Positions 11,293-21,851 of a stretch of 64,000 nt of DNA are shown piece by piece (positions within the stretch are counted from its first letter, which is position 1; every line of letters begins with the position of its first letter). The DNA lies in the NCBI GenBank assembly GCA_031763025.1, contig JASSKH010000020.1, positions 4,929,756 through 4,993,755 of the forward strand, in the 5' to 3' direction. The notes under the pieces were generated by a model, which was not told the DNA's origin, made no database searches, and saw only the letters and a program-made list of their open reading frames with translations. Source of the DNA: Macrocystis pyrifera. Its lineage: Eukaryota > Sar > Phaeophyceae > Laminariales > Laminariaceae. The translations under genes were made by a program, and so were the position numbers.

Positions 11293-11642
11293 CATCACTT
11301 ACTTAACTTTCCAGCTTGAAACTCTCTCGTACCCGTAGGAGGTTTTACCCATAGCGGTCTTTCTTCTGGACAAAAGCCGTGGTCACAGGTGTCATCCCAC
11401 CCCCCCCCCCGGTACGCGCATGCATTTTTTGTCACGCATAGGGTTCAGCTCTTTCCCACTGCTACTCGACGATGTTCATCGAAGTAGGCAACTCACGCCT
11501 TCGCGTTTAAAACTTCCCGCAAGAAAAACTCCTTACGAGTATTACTCGTACATATATGCATTCGGTGGGACTTGAACCCACGAAATTGATTTTATTAGTA
11601 TAGGCACGCGGACCACCTACTACGAAGCCACCCACCGGGGAC
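11293..11642 (-). mobile_element. tRNA-derived SINE family S1, copy 2
   Basis: On the minus strand it begins GTCCCCGGTGGGTGGCTT. It then has a tRNA-like head with a B-box-like GGTTCAAGTCCCACC, a body with GTAGG-type and GCGTGAGTTG blocks, CACCTGTGACCACGG, GAGGTTTTAC's complement partners, and an A/C-rich tail (the T-rich 11,260-11,290). The acceptor arm of the head does not pair with its 3' partner, so it is a SINE head and not a working tRNA gene. Compared with copy 3 the head has a short insertion between the D-arm-like and B-box parts. It lies inverted to copy 3, with about 290 bp between them. Confidence 0.7.
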
Positions 11643-11749
11643 GATGATCATTGCGTTAAATTACTATTTCCCATACTACACGAGTACCGTAAGTACAGCG
11701 TAATATATAACAGGTGAACGTCACAACGCGACTTTCTGCTCGTTTCAGC

Positions 11750-11915
11750 GACCCTGTGTTGTTCGCGTGTCTTATTATTTATGCTGATATCGGCGAGCGA
11801 TCGCGTATAGCATTAAACTTAGGAGTTGAAAATATGTGTTACCTTCATCGTGTGTTGACCGCAGTTGATTGAGGTATATAACGGTGTTATTACACCTACT
11901 ACCATTAATTAATGT
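11750..11915 (+). repeat. Direct repeat E, left copy (flanks SINE copy 3)
   Basis: TGATCGCGTA-type sequence, TTACCTTCATCGTGTGTTGA, CGCAGTTGAT and GGTATATAACGGTGTTAT recur at 12,300-12,455 as GATCGCGTA, TTACCTTGATCGTGTATTGA, CGCGGTTGAT and ATATAACACGGTGTATT. The SINE copy 3 sits between the two, so either the SINE inserted into a tandem duplication or the duplicated unit carried it. Confidence 0.5.
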
Positions 11916-11932
11916 ACGTAGCGTCCCCGGTG

Positions 11933-12261
11933 GCTTGGTAGGTGGTCCGCGTGCCTGTCAAGATCAATTTCGTGGGTTCAAGAGACCCACCGAGTGCATG
12001 CTCATAGGGACTTTTTCTTGCAATAAAAAATTGATAAGCGGAAAGCGCGAAAGCGTGAGTTGGCTACATTCGATGAAAATCGACGAGCAGTGGGAATGCT
12101 GAACCCTCTGCGCGACAAAAATAAAAAGCACGTACCGGGGGGGAGAAGGGACGACACCTGTGACCACGGCTTGTCCAGAAGATCGTCGAGGGTAAAACCT
12201 CCTACGAGTGGGCTGGGAAGTGAAAGTGATGGATAAAAAAAAATTAAAAAAAAAAAAAAAC
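11933..12261 (+). mobile_element. tRNA-derived SINE family S1, copy 3 (most complete)
   Basis: The head is GTCCCCGG followed by TGGCTTGGTAGG (11,941), which fits a pol III A box at all but one position. GGGTTCAAG (11,984) is a B-box-like motif, and GCCTGTCAAG looks like a relic tRNA anticodon loop with GTC (Asp-like). A unique body follows (GCGGAAAGCGCGAAAGCGTGAG, CCCTCTGCGCGAC, GACACCTGTGACCACGG, GTAAAACCTCCTACGAG). The element ends at GTGATGG and is followed by an A-rich tail at 12,233-12,260. Body length is about 300 bp. It would be mobilised in trans by a LINE. A shared 3' end with the local LINE family is not evident. Confidence 0.75.
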
Positions 12262-12299
12262 GAGTATCAGGTGTATATACGTTTTTAACGATTTTCTCG

Positions 12300-12455
12300 T
12301 TTCTGTAACGGCTGGCTGCGTTGTGTTGGCGTCTTGTAAAATCGTCGAGTGATCGCGTAATATTTTAGTTGAGTTTTTGTAATGTTTTTTACCTTGATCG
12401 TGTATTGATCGCGGTTGATATAACACGGTGTATTGGGGTATATAATAAGCAGCCC
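12300..12455 (+). repeat. Direct repeat E, right copy
   Basis: This is the partner of 11,750-11,915 (see that entry). It directly follows the A-rich tail of SINE copy 3. Confidence 0.5.
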
Positions 12456-12548
12456 ACATGGGGAGTAGCACTATATTACTGTAAGATGGTGTGCTGGCGA
12501 AAATCCTGTTGTGGCTATCGTGTAACACACGTTGGACGGATAAAACGT

Positions 12549-12661
12549 GCATAACTTTTAAGGGAATAAACGTTACTCGCAACATTTTTATCGCTATATT
12601 GCCATGCATAACTTTTAAGGGAATAAACGTTACTCGCAACATTTTTATCGCTATATTGCCA
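12549..12661 (+). repeat. 57-bp perfect tandem duplication
   Basis: Units start at 12,549 and 12,606 with GCATAACTTTTAAGGGAATA and end TCGCTATATTGCC. They are identical at every base I compared. A minus-strand ORF repeats a 19-residue segment because of it; no protein function is inferred. Confidence 0.85.
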
Positions 12662-13286
12662 ACGTATTAAGAAGGGACATAAAATAGCCAGTGTGGCGAG
12701 TAACGGTATGTGTATGTTCGTGTGGGCCAGGAGAAAAAAAGCAGGCCACCAAGTGCGCCGAAAGTGTTTGCGAGTTGCAGAGGGCGGCAGGAGGTTATTG
12801 GTAAAACACAGTTTGTTGCACTGTACTTTGGGCTGGTCTCGTTTTACTTGGTTCTCTTAGTTTTATTTGTGTTTTCCGGCTCACTATTGTTTTTGTGTTG
12901 GCATGTGTAGTCTTTTTATAAGGGCATTTCGTTTTTATTACAAGCTGACATATCCCCTTATTTCCTGTGCGTGGATTATTTGCTCTGTAGTACAATCACA
13001 CACGTATAAGAATACGCGATGTATTACTTACGTTTGTTTCTAGTTCACCGACTATAAAGCTCTGAGTAAAAGGCCCGCGCTATTTATTACGAAACGTGAA
13101 TTTGGCGTTGACGCTCAATGATCTTTAGTAGACACACTTCATCCAGCTGTATATATGAAACAGGCATTTCTTATTTATATGGGCTCAAAGACCCACCATT
13201 TCGTCTCTAGAAGACATTTGTTTTTATGGGGATTTTGTCGGCTGAAGGGGACCGGATTTATAACTTAATTATCTAGTTGATTCTTG
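12662..13286. other. Unassigned, AT-rich
   Basis: T-rich DNA with short hydrophobic frames explained by composition. No gene or delimited repeat. Confidence 0.4.
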
Positions 13287-13294
13287 AAAAGAAA

Positions 13295-14168
13295 CAGGGC
13301 GTTTCGCGGGTCACGGGGTGTTCAAACTGTCACGGGTCGGGTCGGGTCGGATCGGGTCAGCAAGTGTTTAAAATCTCACGGGGCGGGTCGGGTCGCGTCA
13401 AGATATTTTCAAATCTCGCGGGTCGGGTCAGGTCTGGTCAAGAGTTTTGCAAGTCTCACGGGTCGAGTCGGGTCGGGTCAAGAGCGTTTCAAATCTCACG
13501 GATCGGTTCGGGTCGGGTCAAGAGGTGTTATGAAAAATTCACGGGTCGGGTCAGGTCATGACTCGCGAGAAACAGGTCACTCGTGGGTCAGGCCAGAGTG
13601 ACCCGCGAGTTATTTTCTGTTGACCCGCGGGTCGGACCCGCGCATCCGAATCGCGAACCCGACACTTGAAACATCTCCCGCTCTCATACCCAAATGCTTA
13701 TCTCGTACAAAATACTAAATTGTAATTCTTTGGTGTTTTTGTCAAACATTAAGACACTTACAAATTTGTACACGGATGCCCGCATCCATCCATACTCATT
13801 ATAGCCAGGCCGCATATCGCTGCTGGGCCCAAAAATAAGTATTTAATTATTTTCAAGTGCCGCCCCACGGGCCGGATCCGCAGATCGAACCTGCCTGTCA
13901 AGATAAACGGTCTCGCGGGTCAAGGTGACCCGACCCGTATGAAACCCGTGTTTCACGGGTCAATCCGAAGGTGTGGCGGGTCGGGTCGTGTCGGGTCAGG
14001 ATATTTTCAACTTTGACGGGTCGGATCGGGTCATGTCAATAACTTTTGTAATCTTGCGGGTTGGTCAAGAGGCTTTCAATATCTCGCGGGTCGGGGAGGG
14101 TCGGCTGACCCGACCCTCCCCGACCCGATCCGACTCCTGAGGTTTGACCTGACCCGCGAAAAGCTCTG
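13295..14168. mobile_element. Non-autonomous hAT-type element (MITE) with GGGTC subterminal repeats
   Basis: The left terminus CAGGGCGTTTCGCGGGTCA and the right terminus (reverse complement) CAGAGCTTTTCGCGGGTCA form a terminal inverted repeat of about 19 bp with three mismatches, starting CAG as hAT ends usually do. It is flanked by AAAAGAAA (13,287-13,294) and AAAAGTAT (14,169-14,176), an 8-bp direct repeat matching at 6 of 8 positions, and 8 bp is the hAT target size. Inside the left end are about five units of roughly 40 bp, each CACGGGTCGGGTC-like plus CAAGA-TTTCAAATCT. The right end carries inverted GGGTCGGGTC words, including a GGGAGGGTCGG/CCGACCCTCCC palindrome near 14,095-14,130. The AT-rich middle has no transposase. 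The subterminal arrays are the probable transposase-binding regions. Confidence 0.75.
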
Positions 14169-14176
14169 AAAAGTAT

Positions 14177-14925
14177 AACAAAAGTGATCAGAAATGGAGG
14201 AAAACGGGAACCTTGCTGTTGGGGGAGAGTCCCAGTACGTGTGTTCGGTGTTCAGTGCTATATTTACTAATAAATGTGCTGTAGTCCACGTTTGTTTTAG
14301 TACTCGGCGTGCCCGAATATAGAACTTCGTCTCTTATCTCATGGTGTGAGTTTCGATTGCTGCTGTTTATTAGGCTGCCGTTCTCTGTCTTGTCGCGGCC
14401 ATCGTAAAAGCCACGTTTTCCACGTCGAATTCCTCATTGTTTGTGAAAGACCGAACCTGAATATATTTTACCGATATGTTTATGGTTTATGAATGAAGCG
14501 TTCTACGATGATGATAGACGTACCAGATTCGTGAAAAAAGCTTTCTGAGCCACCACAACAGTGTCCCTGCTGGACGCCAATAATTGAAGGATGAGTATGA
14601 AACTTGTGATCTACCATTTTTGGGCATAATACTACGAACACGTACGAGATACATCCGTGTATGGTCGGGGTCATATATATGATTGTCTTCGTTGAAATCC
14701 GCATTGTACCTTGGAGGGACGTAGGAGCCTTGGAAAAATTAGGGTGAACCACTATTGTAAAGCGAACGTCATACATTGGGCCTTTCTGTATACACGTATC
14801 TGTTAATGCCGGTTTATGGTTATTACGATTTTGTACTGCGCTTCTTGCTCGTTTGTACACCAAATCATAGCACGCCCGGCCCTTCCGCTTGTGGCACCTC
14901 TATGTATGATGACCGTGTGAACGAA
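14177..14925. other. Unassigned sequence
   Basis: A minus-strand ORF of 127 codons (14,480-14,863) has no recognisable motif and no supporting features, so it is not called as a gene. Confidence 0.3.
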
Positions 14926-15070
14926 GACGGGTTGTCCGAGTACACGGGTAACCCGGGTACTCGTTGGACCCGTTCGATTTTGTCTGAAAACCCGGGTTAC
15001 CCGCGACGGCTTCGGGTTTCACTTTCTGATTTTTCGGAGTACCCATCACAGACGGGTACTCGCCGGGCCA
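14926..15070. repeat. GGGTAC-motif element D, copy 2
   Basis: CGGGTAACCCGGGTACTCG, AACCCGGGTTACCCG, GGAGTACCC and GACGGGTACTCG words occur on both strands. Same motif class as 10,738, 16,396 and 17,009. Confidence 0.4.
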
Positions 15071-16310
15071 CACACCTCTACAGTGTTTTGTATGATATAT
15101 CACAGTAATTTATATCAATAGCACCGTATCTATTACAGGTATATACCCGAACATATACACAGCATGCGATGACATGGTCGAACCGTATGCATTTAAATTT
15201 GTTCATTGGTTGGAGAGGATAAGAAAACCCGAAAAAAACGCGTACAATGTTATATATTGTATATAGCGTCATCTTACCGACTGTGGTACTCCTCATAAAA
15301 CGAACAGCGAACCCCCCCCCCTCCTGTCGACAACGTAGAGGGTTGGGTATATTCAAGCATTCAATAATCCAATAGTTCAATCAGAATAGCAAACCATTAC
15401 ATCATTTACTATTCGTCGTATGATACTGACGCGTTTTTGTTCAGGAGAGTTCTTCACTTTCCTTTCTGTTTTTTTTATAACACTAGACATTGTCGGATGA
15501 CAATGTGGACCCCATATGTCCCCGGAACCAACACGCCTACCCGCATAGTCGAAACCCCCGCATCCTTCGAGAAAGATTTTTCAGAAGCATTTCTCGGGGA
15601 ACTCGGGAAATTGTCAGGCCTGGATCTCGCCAGAGAGCCTTCTCCTTCACTTTGTGCTGACGGATTTCTCGGTGGCGGTTATTCTGCCTAGCGGGTTCTT
15701 CGCAGCGGGACTCTGCAAGGCCCCGCTGAAATGTGCTTTGACCCGAGCGCGGCGAGAGCAACGATGATTGCTCGCGCCTCGGCTCTTAAACATCCTATCT
15801 CCCCGTCGTATCTTGTCATCGGACTTCTGTCTCAGCCCAAGCTGTCCTATACTCTAGCCGTCGTCGTTCAAGAGTAAGAACACTCTGCTAGCGCAGAGAG
15901 GCGTAGGATCTCGACTCACCGGCGGTATCGACTACGATTCAGATTGGCGTCGACGGCCGTTGATTACCAACAACACAAGTCGATCCGACTCGATAGCTAG
16001 GGTCGCAGCAGCATGTCGACCACAGACAGCGACCCCGACACAGCAGCAGGACACAAGGACACACCCCGTTCTTCAGGAACGAACGACATTAAGCAGGGCA
16101 GCACCGGACCCCCCAACGCATAATACCAATACGAATAATAACCACAAAAAACTACTACTGCTAAACAACAAATAGAAATCAGGTTGTCCACTACACTAGC
16201 AGCAAGATACAGACTACAGAGCACGAGGTACCTGATATATTTTTGCCCAGTTTCACGGCATGATGAGTACATGTACAAATATAGACATAACGTACGAGTA
16301 GTAGAGTTGT
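15071..16310. other. Unassigned, with one weak plus-strand ORF
   Basis: A plus-strand frame at 15,437-15,691 (84 codons) has a protein-like second half rich in Glu, Leu and Pro, but no family is recognised. A GC-rich imperfect hairpin (GCGAGAGCAA pairs with TTGCTCGC) lies at 15,742-15,782. I considered an LTR here and rejected it. Confidence 0.3.
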
Positions 16311-16336
16311 CCCCCGGTCTCAAAGTGTGGAACCGT

Positions 16337-17115
16337 GGACCCGACCGGGTGGGGGGCGTCCGAGCCGGAACCGGAACCGGGAACGCGAGGCTCCGGCAGG
16401 CACGGGTACCCGGGTAACCTAGTTATCAGACAGTAGTTGCTCCCATTTTAGCCTTTGAGTGGGACACAGCTTATCCGGGTACCCGAGTACCCGGGTACCC
16501 GGTTCACCATAAGCAATATATCTTCTCCCTTTTTACGTTTGACCAGTGGCGTGATGAAGCGTACACGGGTATCCGGTTTACCACTATTTGGTCCCCATTT
16601 CGCGTTTGATCGGTGGCTTGGTAAGCGGGCGCGGGTATTCCGGTACACGGATATCCAGATACCAGGGTTACCGTACACTATTAACGTGGTGGATCGATCT
16701 CATTGCCGCAATCACATCGGTTTCTCTACGAACAGCAACATCGAAATGTTGGGACTTCTCCCGATTGGTCTATTTTTTGTGGTTCATCCTAAAGTAGGGC
16801 CGTCTACGCTTTGCTAGGGGTATCGTGGGCGTCTGTGTACTCATATGTAGCGTGTTCCGCGAACGCAGATACTTTAGGGGTATTCTCTATTGTCTGTCTT
16901 TAGTCTGCAGGGGCGGGAGGCGAGGGTCTACGGGCACAGTGGCTGCTACGTGTATGTATGCATCAATGTATACACCAGTCTTGGGGCCTCCGTATTGAAC
17001 AAATTACGGGTACTCGGGTAGCCGGGTGCCCCGGGTACAAATACCCGCGATGCTGAGAGTCGGACCGGAACGATTCTAGTTCCGACGGTTCCGTCCTCCC
17101 GCCACCGGGTACCAG
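16337..17115. mobile_element. GGGTAC-motif element D, copy 3, possibly with terminal repeats
   Basis: The left part reads GGCGTCCGAGCCGGAACC then GGGTACCCGGGTAACC (about 16,349-16,418). The right part, reverse-complemented, reads GGACGGAACCGTCGGAAC then GGGTATTTGTACCCGGGGC (about 17,095-17,030). The same order of a GGAACCG block followed by GGGTAC words at both ends suggests long, loosely matching terminal inverted repeats. More GGGTACCCG repeats occur at 16,476-16,502. A plus-strand ORF of 120 codons inside (16,455-16,817) gets its Y-P-G-T-R residues from the repeats. No target duplication was seen. Confidence 0.4.
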
Positions 17116-17183
17116 GTTCTCAGTGAGGCGGGGTGCAACTCTAGCGAGTAGTAGCGTAGGGCTAATGTAGTCTATGGGTGGAC

Positions 17184-17585
17184 ACGAAAAAGCAGGTGAC
17201 CAAACTTACGCCCCTGAATTGAGCACATTCAGGGATATAACGAAAGGAAGATTAATGACCTGATGTGCGCTATAGTAGGCGACCCTCCTCAGCAGATCTC
17301 CATGTTAGGCAGGTGTCATTGCTTGATTAAAAAAAAGGCATACCAGAATATATCGATCGACCCCAAGGATATCCAAGAGATCAACACGACAGGCACGCGA
17401 AAACGCAGATAACCAAACTTACGCCCCTGAATTGAGCACATTCAGGGATATAGCGAAAGGCAGATTAATGACCTGATGTGCGCTATAGTAGGCGGGACCC
17501 CCCAGCAGGTCTCCATGTCAGGCAGGTGTCATTGCTTGATAAAAAGAAAGGATATTCAAGAGATCAACATGACAGGCACGCGTAT
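17184..17585 (+). repeat. 213-bp tandem duplication with one internal deletion
   Basis: Unit 1 (about 17,184-17,396) and unit 2 (about 17,397-17,585) share CCAAACTTACGCCCCTGAAT, TGACCTGATGTGCGCTATAG, CTCCATGT and CAGGTGTCATTGCTTGAT almost base for base. Unit 2 lacks about 28 bp found in unit 1 (around 17,339-17,367). One frame of unit 2 (from 17,476) encodes a short peptide ending in a Lys-rich tail, but both units contain stops, so no gene is called. Confidence 0.75.
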
Positions 17586-18190
17586 AGAAAAAAAAATGAA
17601 ATCTATAGAGTGCTTTAAACACCTCTTATTATTCCGTCCCGAGATGACAGTTAGGTTTTCGTATACTTTCTTGAGGGTTCCGTCGAACATATGTTGTATC
17701 ATGTTGTCAGCATGCTAATGATGACCTCTGTAGTGGCGTTGACGGCGAAGATGGTCTCTTCCGCACAAAACCGACGACTGCCGACCAAACAAAAATTGTT
17801 TTAAAAAGCACTAAACGCGTGACACACGACACACACCGCGCACACAGGACCCGTACCAAATTCTAGTTCCAGTTGAGGTTATAACTTTCGCTTTATACGA
17901 GGTAGTGAGTAAGTACCCAAACAAATATTGCTTGGTGCAGCAAACCTGGGGGTCTCCCTGTTGTTTTCTTTAGTACAGCTGACTCAGCGGTGCAAATATA
18001 TATATATATTTATACATATGACGCCACACTCCAATAGGTTTTTGGCCTGCAAGATATAGAGAGGGGGGGGTCAAGAAATATATATGGGGACCCTCCTGCG
18101 CACAGGGGCGTACCATACCATAGCTATATTAACCATATCAGACCAGTCTGGACATTTATAACTCGTAATACGACACTATTTTCGAAGTAA
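17586..18190. other. Unassigned sequence
   Basis: Contains a short (TA)n tract at 17,996-18,010 and a G-run at 18,063. No gene is seen. Confidence 0.4.
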
Positions 18191-18197
18191 TCACTCA

Positions 18198-19451
18198 AAC
18201 AAATATGTTACACAAGTACAAGGGGTTTTGGGAAATGGTCCCCGGATTCCCAAACTGGTAGGCACGGCCGTCCAGCCAATACAGCACCACCCAGCGCATC
18301 TGCTTGTGGCAAGAACCCCAACGTAACATAGAGAAAGAGCAAACCCGGACCCCTCTCCCTGACAAGATGCAGCCGGCGGGGATCCCGACGACATCATCAT
18401 CGATCTGGCCCTGGAGACGAATGATGCAGGGACGACGAAACACTGCCAGCACCTTGACCACGGTGGCAAAAAGGGGTGTCCGATTAAGCTCAATGTTGTA
18501 CAACTAGAATAATACTTCTTCGGCCGCCTCGACGCCCATTACTGACTATCACTCAATATATGGAAACAGTAAAATACACCAATATATCATATCTGTTATT
18601 CACGTCCTCCCTTGGTCCCCCTCTTAATCTCCGGCTAGTAGGTCATTAAGGCATCGGCACTAAAGGAATAAACTGAGAATCATTGCCGTACCGCCTCGGG
18701 AGACCGGCTTGCGCGTGTGCATGGGTTTACACCTTTTTCATACGAGGCATCGGTGGGCTCTCTCGGCACCGACAAGACCGACCACGGTGCACAGATTCTG
18801 GTCGGAGCACCATTCGCAACACTGTTCGCTCTTCCTTTCCAACGCGATGAGCCCACGAGGTGCGCTGTCAGTAATATATCGACAACTGCACCACTAATCG
18901 CGAATACCCCGGGTGGGTCGGTGGGCGGGCAGGTGAAGAAGGGGCACCTCATGAAGCTGCTGGTGGGAGGCGGGGGGTCGAATTTCCAGTGGGGGGGCCG
19001 AAAGGTGCACACGGAGATCACATACATCTGCACTCTGAAGTTTGTGACATCGGTAGACCCGGACATTAGCGCGGATACGATGACGTATGTGTTAAGCATG
19101 GACGAGTTGTTGCCGATGTAGATGGTTCTGGATGAGACTGCGGGGACCGTGCAACGGATTGAATAATCTCCTGTCGTGCGAACGGTACCTCACACGATTA
19201 TCCGTCTTTCTCTGCATGGCGACCTCATGTACACCTCGAACGCGGCTTTGGCACCCGAGGAAGTACCCACAATCTCTGCTGTTGGAACGGTCGAGTGTCC
19301 AGCCTGCAAATGGAGGTGGCTGTGCGAGACCTTGGGCAACACGTTGGGAGGCACACCCTCGACCGGGAGGTACGCAACATTTTCCTTATTGTCTGTGTCA
19401 AATCTGTACCAATACAGACTCGCACGGTGTGTTTTGCTAAGTGAGGAGTAA
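18198..19451 (+). pseudogene. Relic protein-coding frame 1, family not recognised
   Basis: One plus-strand frame stays protein-like over about 1.25 kb. It runs 18,198-18,509 with two internal stops, including DPDDIIIDLALETNDAG. After a messy 160 bp it is open from 18,672 to 19,121 (about 150 codons), then continues past a TAG at 19,119 and a TAA at 19,164 to 19,451. The late part holds a CPACKW motif, which might be half of a zinc-binding site. Composition is mixed, with no simple repeats. The minus-strand ORF at 18,680-19,099 is the shadow. I cannot name the family. It is followed on the same strand by more broken frames up to 24.8 kb, so this may be the 5' part of a large decayed gene or element. 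An intron-containing live gene is less likely because the stops are not bounded by splice sites. Confidence 0.4.
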
Positions 19452-19689
19452 CACGCTGCCGTAAAACCTCTTGCGACAAGTCAGCTTGGTTAAATCCGTG
19501 TTAGGTTTCGTTGATGCGTTGTTCTTGAACTCCCTTCTTCGCGTGTTATTCAAACATAGGAGTGTACTCCGCAGTTCATGCAGAGCGCAACATATACGGA
19601 TGTCTACCGGCGTGCTAAAAATGGTGCAATTACCTCTAGAGGGGGGAAAAACACTCCAGCACCCCAGGTGCCCTCAAAAACATTTTCCC

Positions 19690-20215
19690 GCTGAAGGCGG
19701 ACGACCAATATTCTCCGTTACGCTTAGCCCGAATACGGCACAGAGAAACAGCGCAGAATTCTCCATGCACTAAGGACTCCGTCCAGTCCACTCTTGGCGG
19801 GGGGGCACGATGGGTTTTGAACTTGTCCATGGCTCACCACGTGGGGCGGGAACAGGCCGTGGCCCTCGCCGTAAGGTGAACGGATCCCGTCACTTCGGAA
19901 TTCCGAGCCGAGTATGAAATGAGCAAGTCAGAGAAGGAAGCCGTGAAGAAGATGCGATCCATATCAGGGCAGCGTCACAAGAATAGGACGAAAGTGACGA
20001 TTCGGGGGCGCAACATGTCACGTGGGACGGAAGGATAGAAAAACCGACCACAATCATGCAATGATCCCGTCGATGTCAATGGATCCAACGACGAGGAGGG
20101 AGAGGGAGAGGAGAAGGAGGAGGAAGAGGACGATGAGGACGAGGAGCCGTGTCCTATTCAGAACTGCTTCGTCGGCGGACGTTCTTGCACATGGATGACC
20201 GTACCAATGCATTGA
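19690..20215 (+). pseudogene. Relic protein-coding frame 2 with an acidic run
   Basis: A plus-strand frame (phase of 19,829) is open except for a TGA at 19,877 and a TAG at 20,036. It contains a basic segment with SKSEKEAVKKMRS, then a run of about 20 Asp/Glu residues (20,086-20,150) followed by CPIQNC. A basic region, acidic run and Cys pair would suit a nucleic-acid-associated protein, but no domain is identified. The TGA follows GTAAGG, so a splice donor there is conceivable. The purine-rich GAG/GGA repeat that encodes the acid run might be simple sequence only. Confidence 0.3.
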
Positions 20216-20905
20216 TGCAACTTTTGGTGTGGCCACGTCGAGACACAGCAATAGTTGTACGATGTAACTGCCTCGCGGGTGTCTCACCGTACACCCACTA
20301 CATGATACGATCATCCCCCTTGTGCTGGGTAAATGTTCTCCCCACACAAAAACTACCTAACTTGAATGTCAGCGGTGGTAACCGCCCAAAACAAATCCAA
20401 AAACGTGCCCTAGCTGTCTAGATCACGTAGTGAGGGGCGCTGTTTACAGCGTCCTTGCAAACTGACGCCAACCTAACATGTACATTGTGGATAGGGGGTC
20501 TATGGGTGGGGGGGTAGTTTTTTCTCTAGGACTCGGATCTGCGTGCACCCTCCGCTAGCTGCAAGAAATATTCCTTCCTTATTTAGTTTCGTTTTGAACG
20601 AATTGTAAGGGTCATACCTCCTGTTGAGCCGTGACCCCACACGCGCACCGCCTCCCTAAGAGATCACTCAACGTTGTTTGCTCACCATCAGTTTTTGTCT
20701 GCTGTGCAAACCAACCGACAGTACGACTTGGGGTCACTACACCATCTAGTTGTTCCTCTCTTCTGTTGTAATATCTTGTACGAATTCACCTAATCGTGAA
20801 TGTGTCTACCTGAAAACATTTACTGCGTATTAAACGGCAATCGGCAACCGACTCTGGGCGTGCACATCAGCTACGAGCTTCCATACACATCAACCGCCAT
20901 AGGGA
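20216..20905. other. Unassigned sequence between relic frames
   Basis: All frames are short. A G-run lies at 20,507-20,513. No repeat is recognised. Confidence 0.35.
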
Positions 20906-20906
20906 A

Positions 20907-21776
20907 TATGTTATGAGCCTCGGATCCCGTAAATGCGGCGAGCTACTAGCAAGGTGGACCAAGACCGTCACCCTGAACATGTACCGGCTTGCCACAGAAG
21001 GAAGATGACTAGACGTTTTTCAAAGTCAAGAAACCTGCCTCAACGTACTGAAAGGTAGTTCTTTCATAGACGACGAGAGGGATCGAATACCAAAGGTCTA
21101 CGTACTGTGCCAAAAAGGGGGGGACACGTGGTAGAGATACGGCGTGCTCTTAAGAGAGTCATGCGACGGGCATCCTACTCCTGCTGTGGGTTACTGCTGA
21201 TGTAGTCTCACTGCTATAACTGAGACTGAGGCATTCACACAGCACCGTCACACAGGAACGGGGGAATGTCACAACCGCTTTGTCCATTCATAGACGAGGA
21301 CCAACAGTCTCGAGCAATATTCGAGTAAAATATTACTGTTATATGCTGCTCCGCAGCAGCTCCTCATCTCAACTGAGCAGGTCGGAAGGGGACGAGCTAT
21401 GTTCAACGTAGTCCATTTAGTGGATCATAAGCTTTGGTGACTGCGGTATAGAAGTTAACTCCAGGTAGGCAGTCGGATATCTGATAAACGAGAGTTGAAC
21501 TTCGAGAAGTATCTAGGAGGGTCATCGGCGTCAGAGAGGGTTTCATGTTGGCAGACACGACTAGGTTCCTTGTAGATCTGTGACCCCAGACTACTCTTGA
21601 AACAAAAACTATTTCGAACATTTTCTCCGAGATAGAGAAGACAATATTGTTTCGTATGTTATCTAGTCTACACAACAGTAGTGCTATCGTACCTGCTGTA
21701 CTTGATGATACTACAAGTACTGCTGCAGATTCATACAAGTACGGCGTCAACGTCGAACATAACAGGAGGGGATAAC
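20907..21776 (+). pseudogene. Relic protein-coding frames 3 and 4, family not recognised
   Basis: The frame of 20,913 reads protein-like from 20,907 to about 21,440 with five stops (for example near 21,006 and 21,132) and includes KVYVLCQKGGDTW. After a shift, the frame of 21,545 reads from about 21,490 to 21,774 with one TGA and includes SNIFSEIEKTILFRMLSSL, which has the heptad look of an amphipathic helix. The minus-strand ORF at 21,403-21,750 is the shadow. Strand and character match the neighbouring relic frames. Confidence 0.35.
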
Positions 21777-21851
21777 AGGCATACTGCGCGCATCTAACGG
21801 GTTCAGCGTGGATGTGCGTCTCCTGAGAACTGCTTTGCTAAAGTACTGTAG

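Noticed and set aside
13300-13560. Telomere-like or CRISPR-like array
   Set aside because: The GGGTC units are diverged, about 40 bp, without conserved spacers, and lie inside a transposon with its own ends and target duplication.
15491-16130. Possible LTR and start of a copia-type gag (TGTCGGATGACA start, GATTACCAACAACACA, then an ATG-led Ser/Thr/Asp-rich frame at 16,013)
   Set aside because: No second LTR, no clear primer-binding site after the supposed LTR end, and the gag-like frame stops after about 36 codons.
16455-16817. 120-codon plus-strand ORF with repeated Y-P-G-T-R
   Set aside because: Produced by the GGGTACCCG motif of element D.
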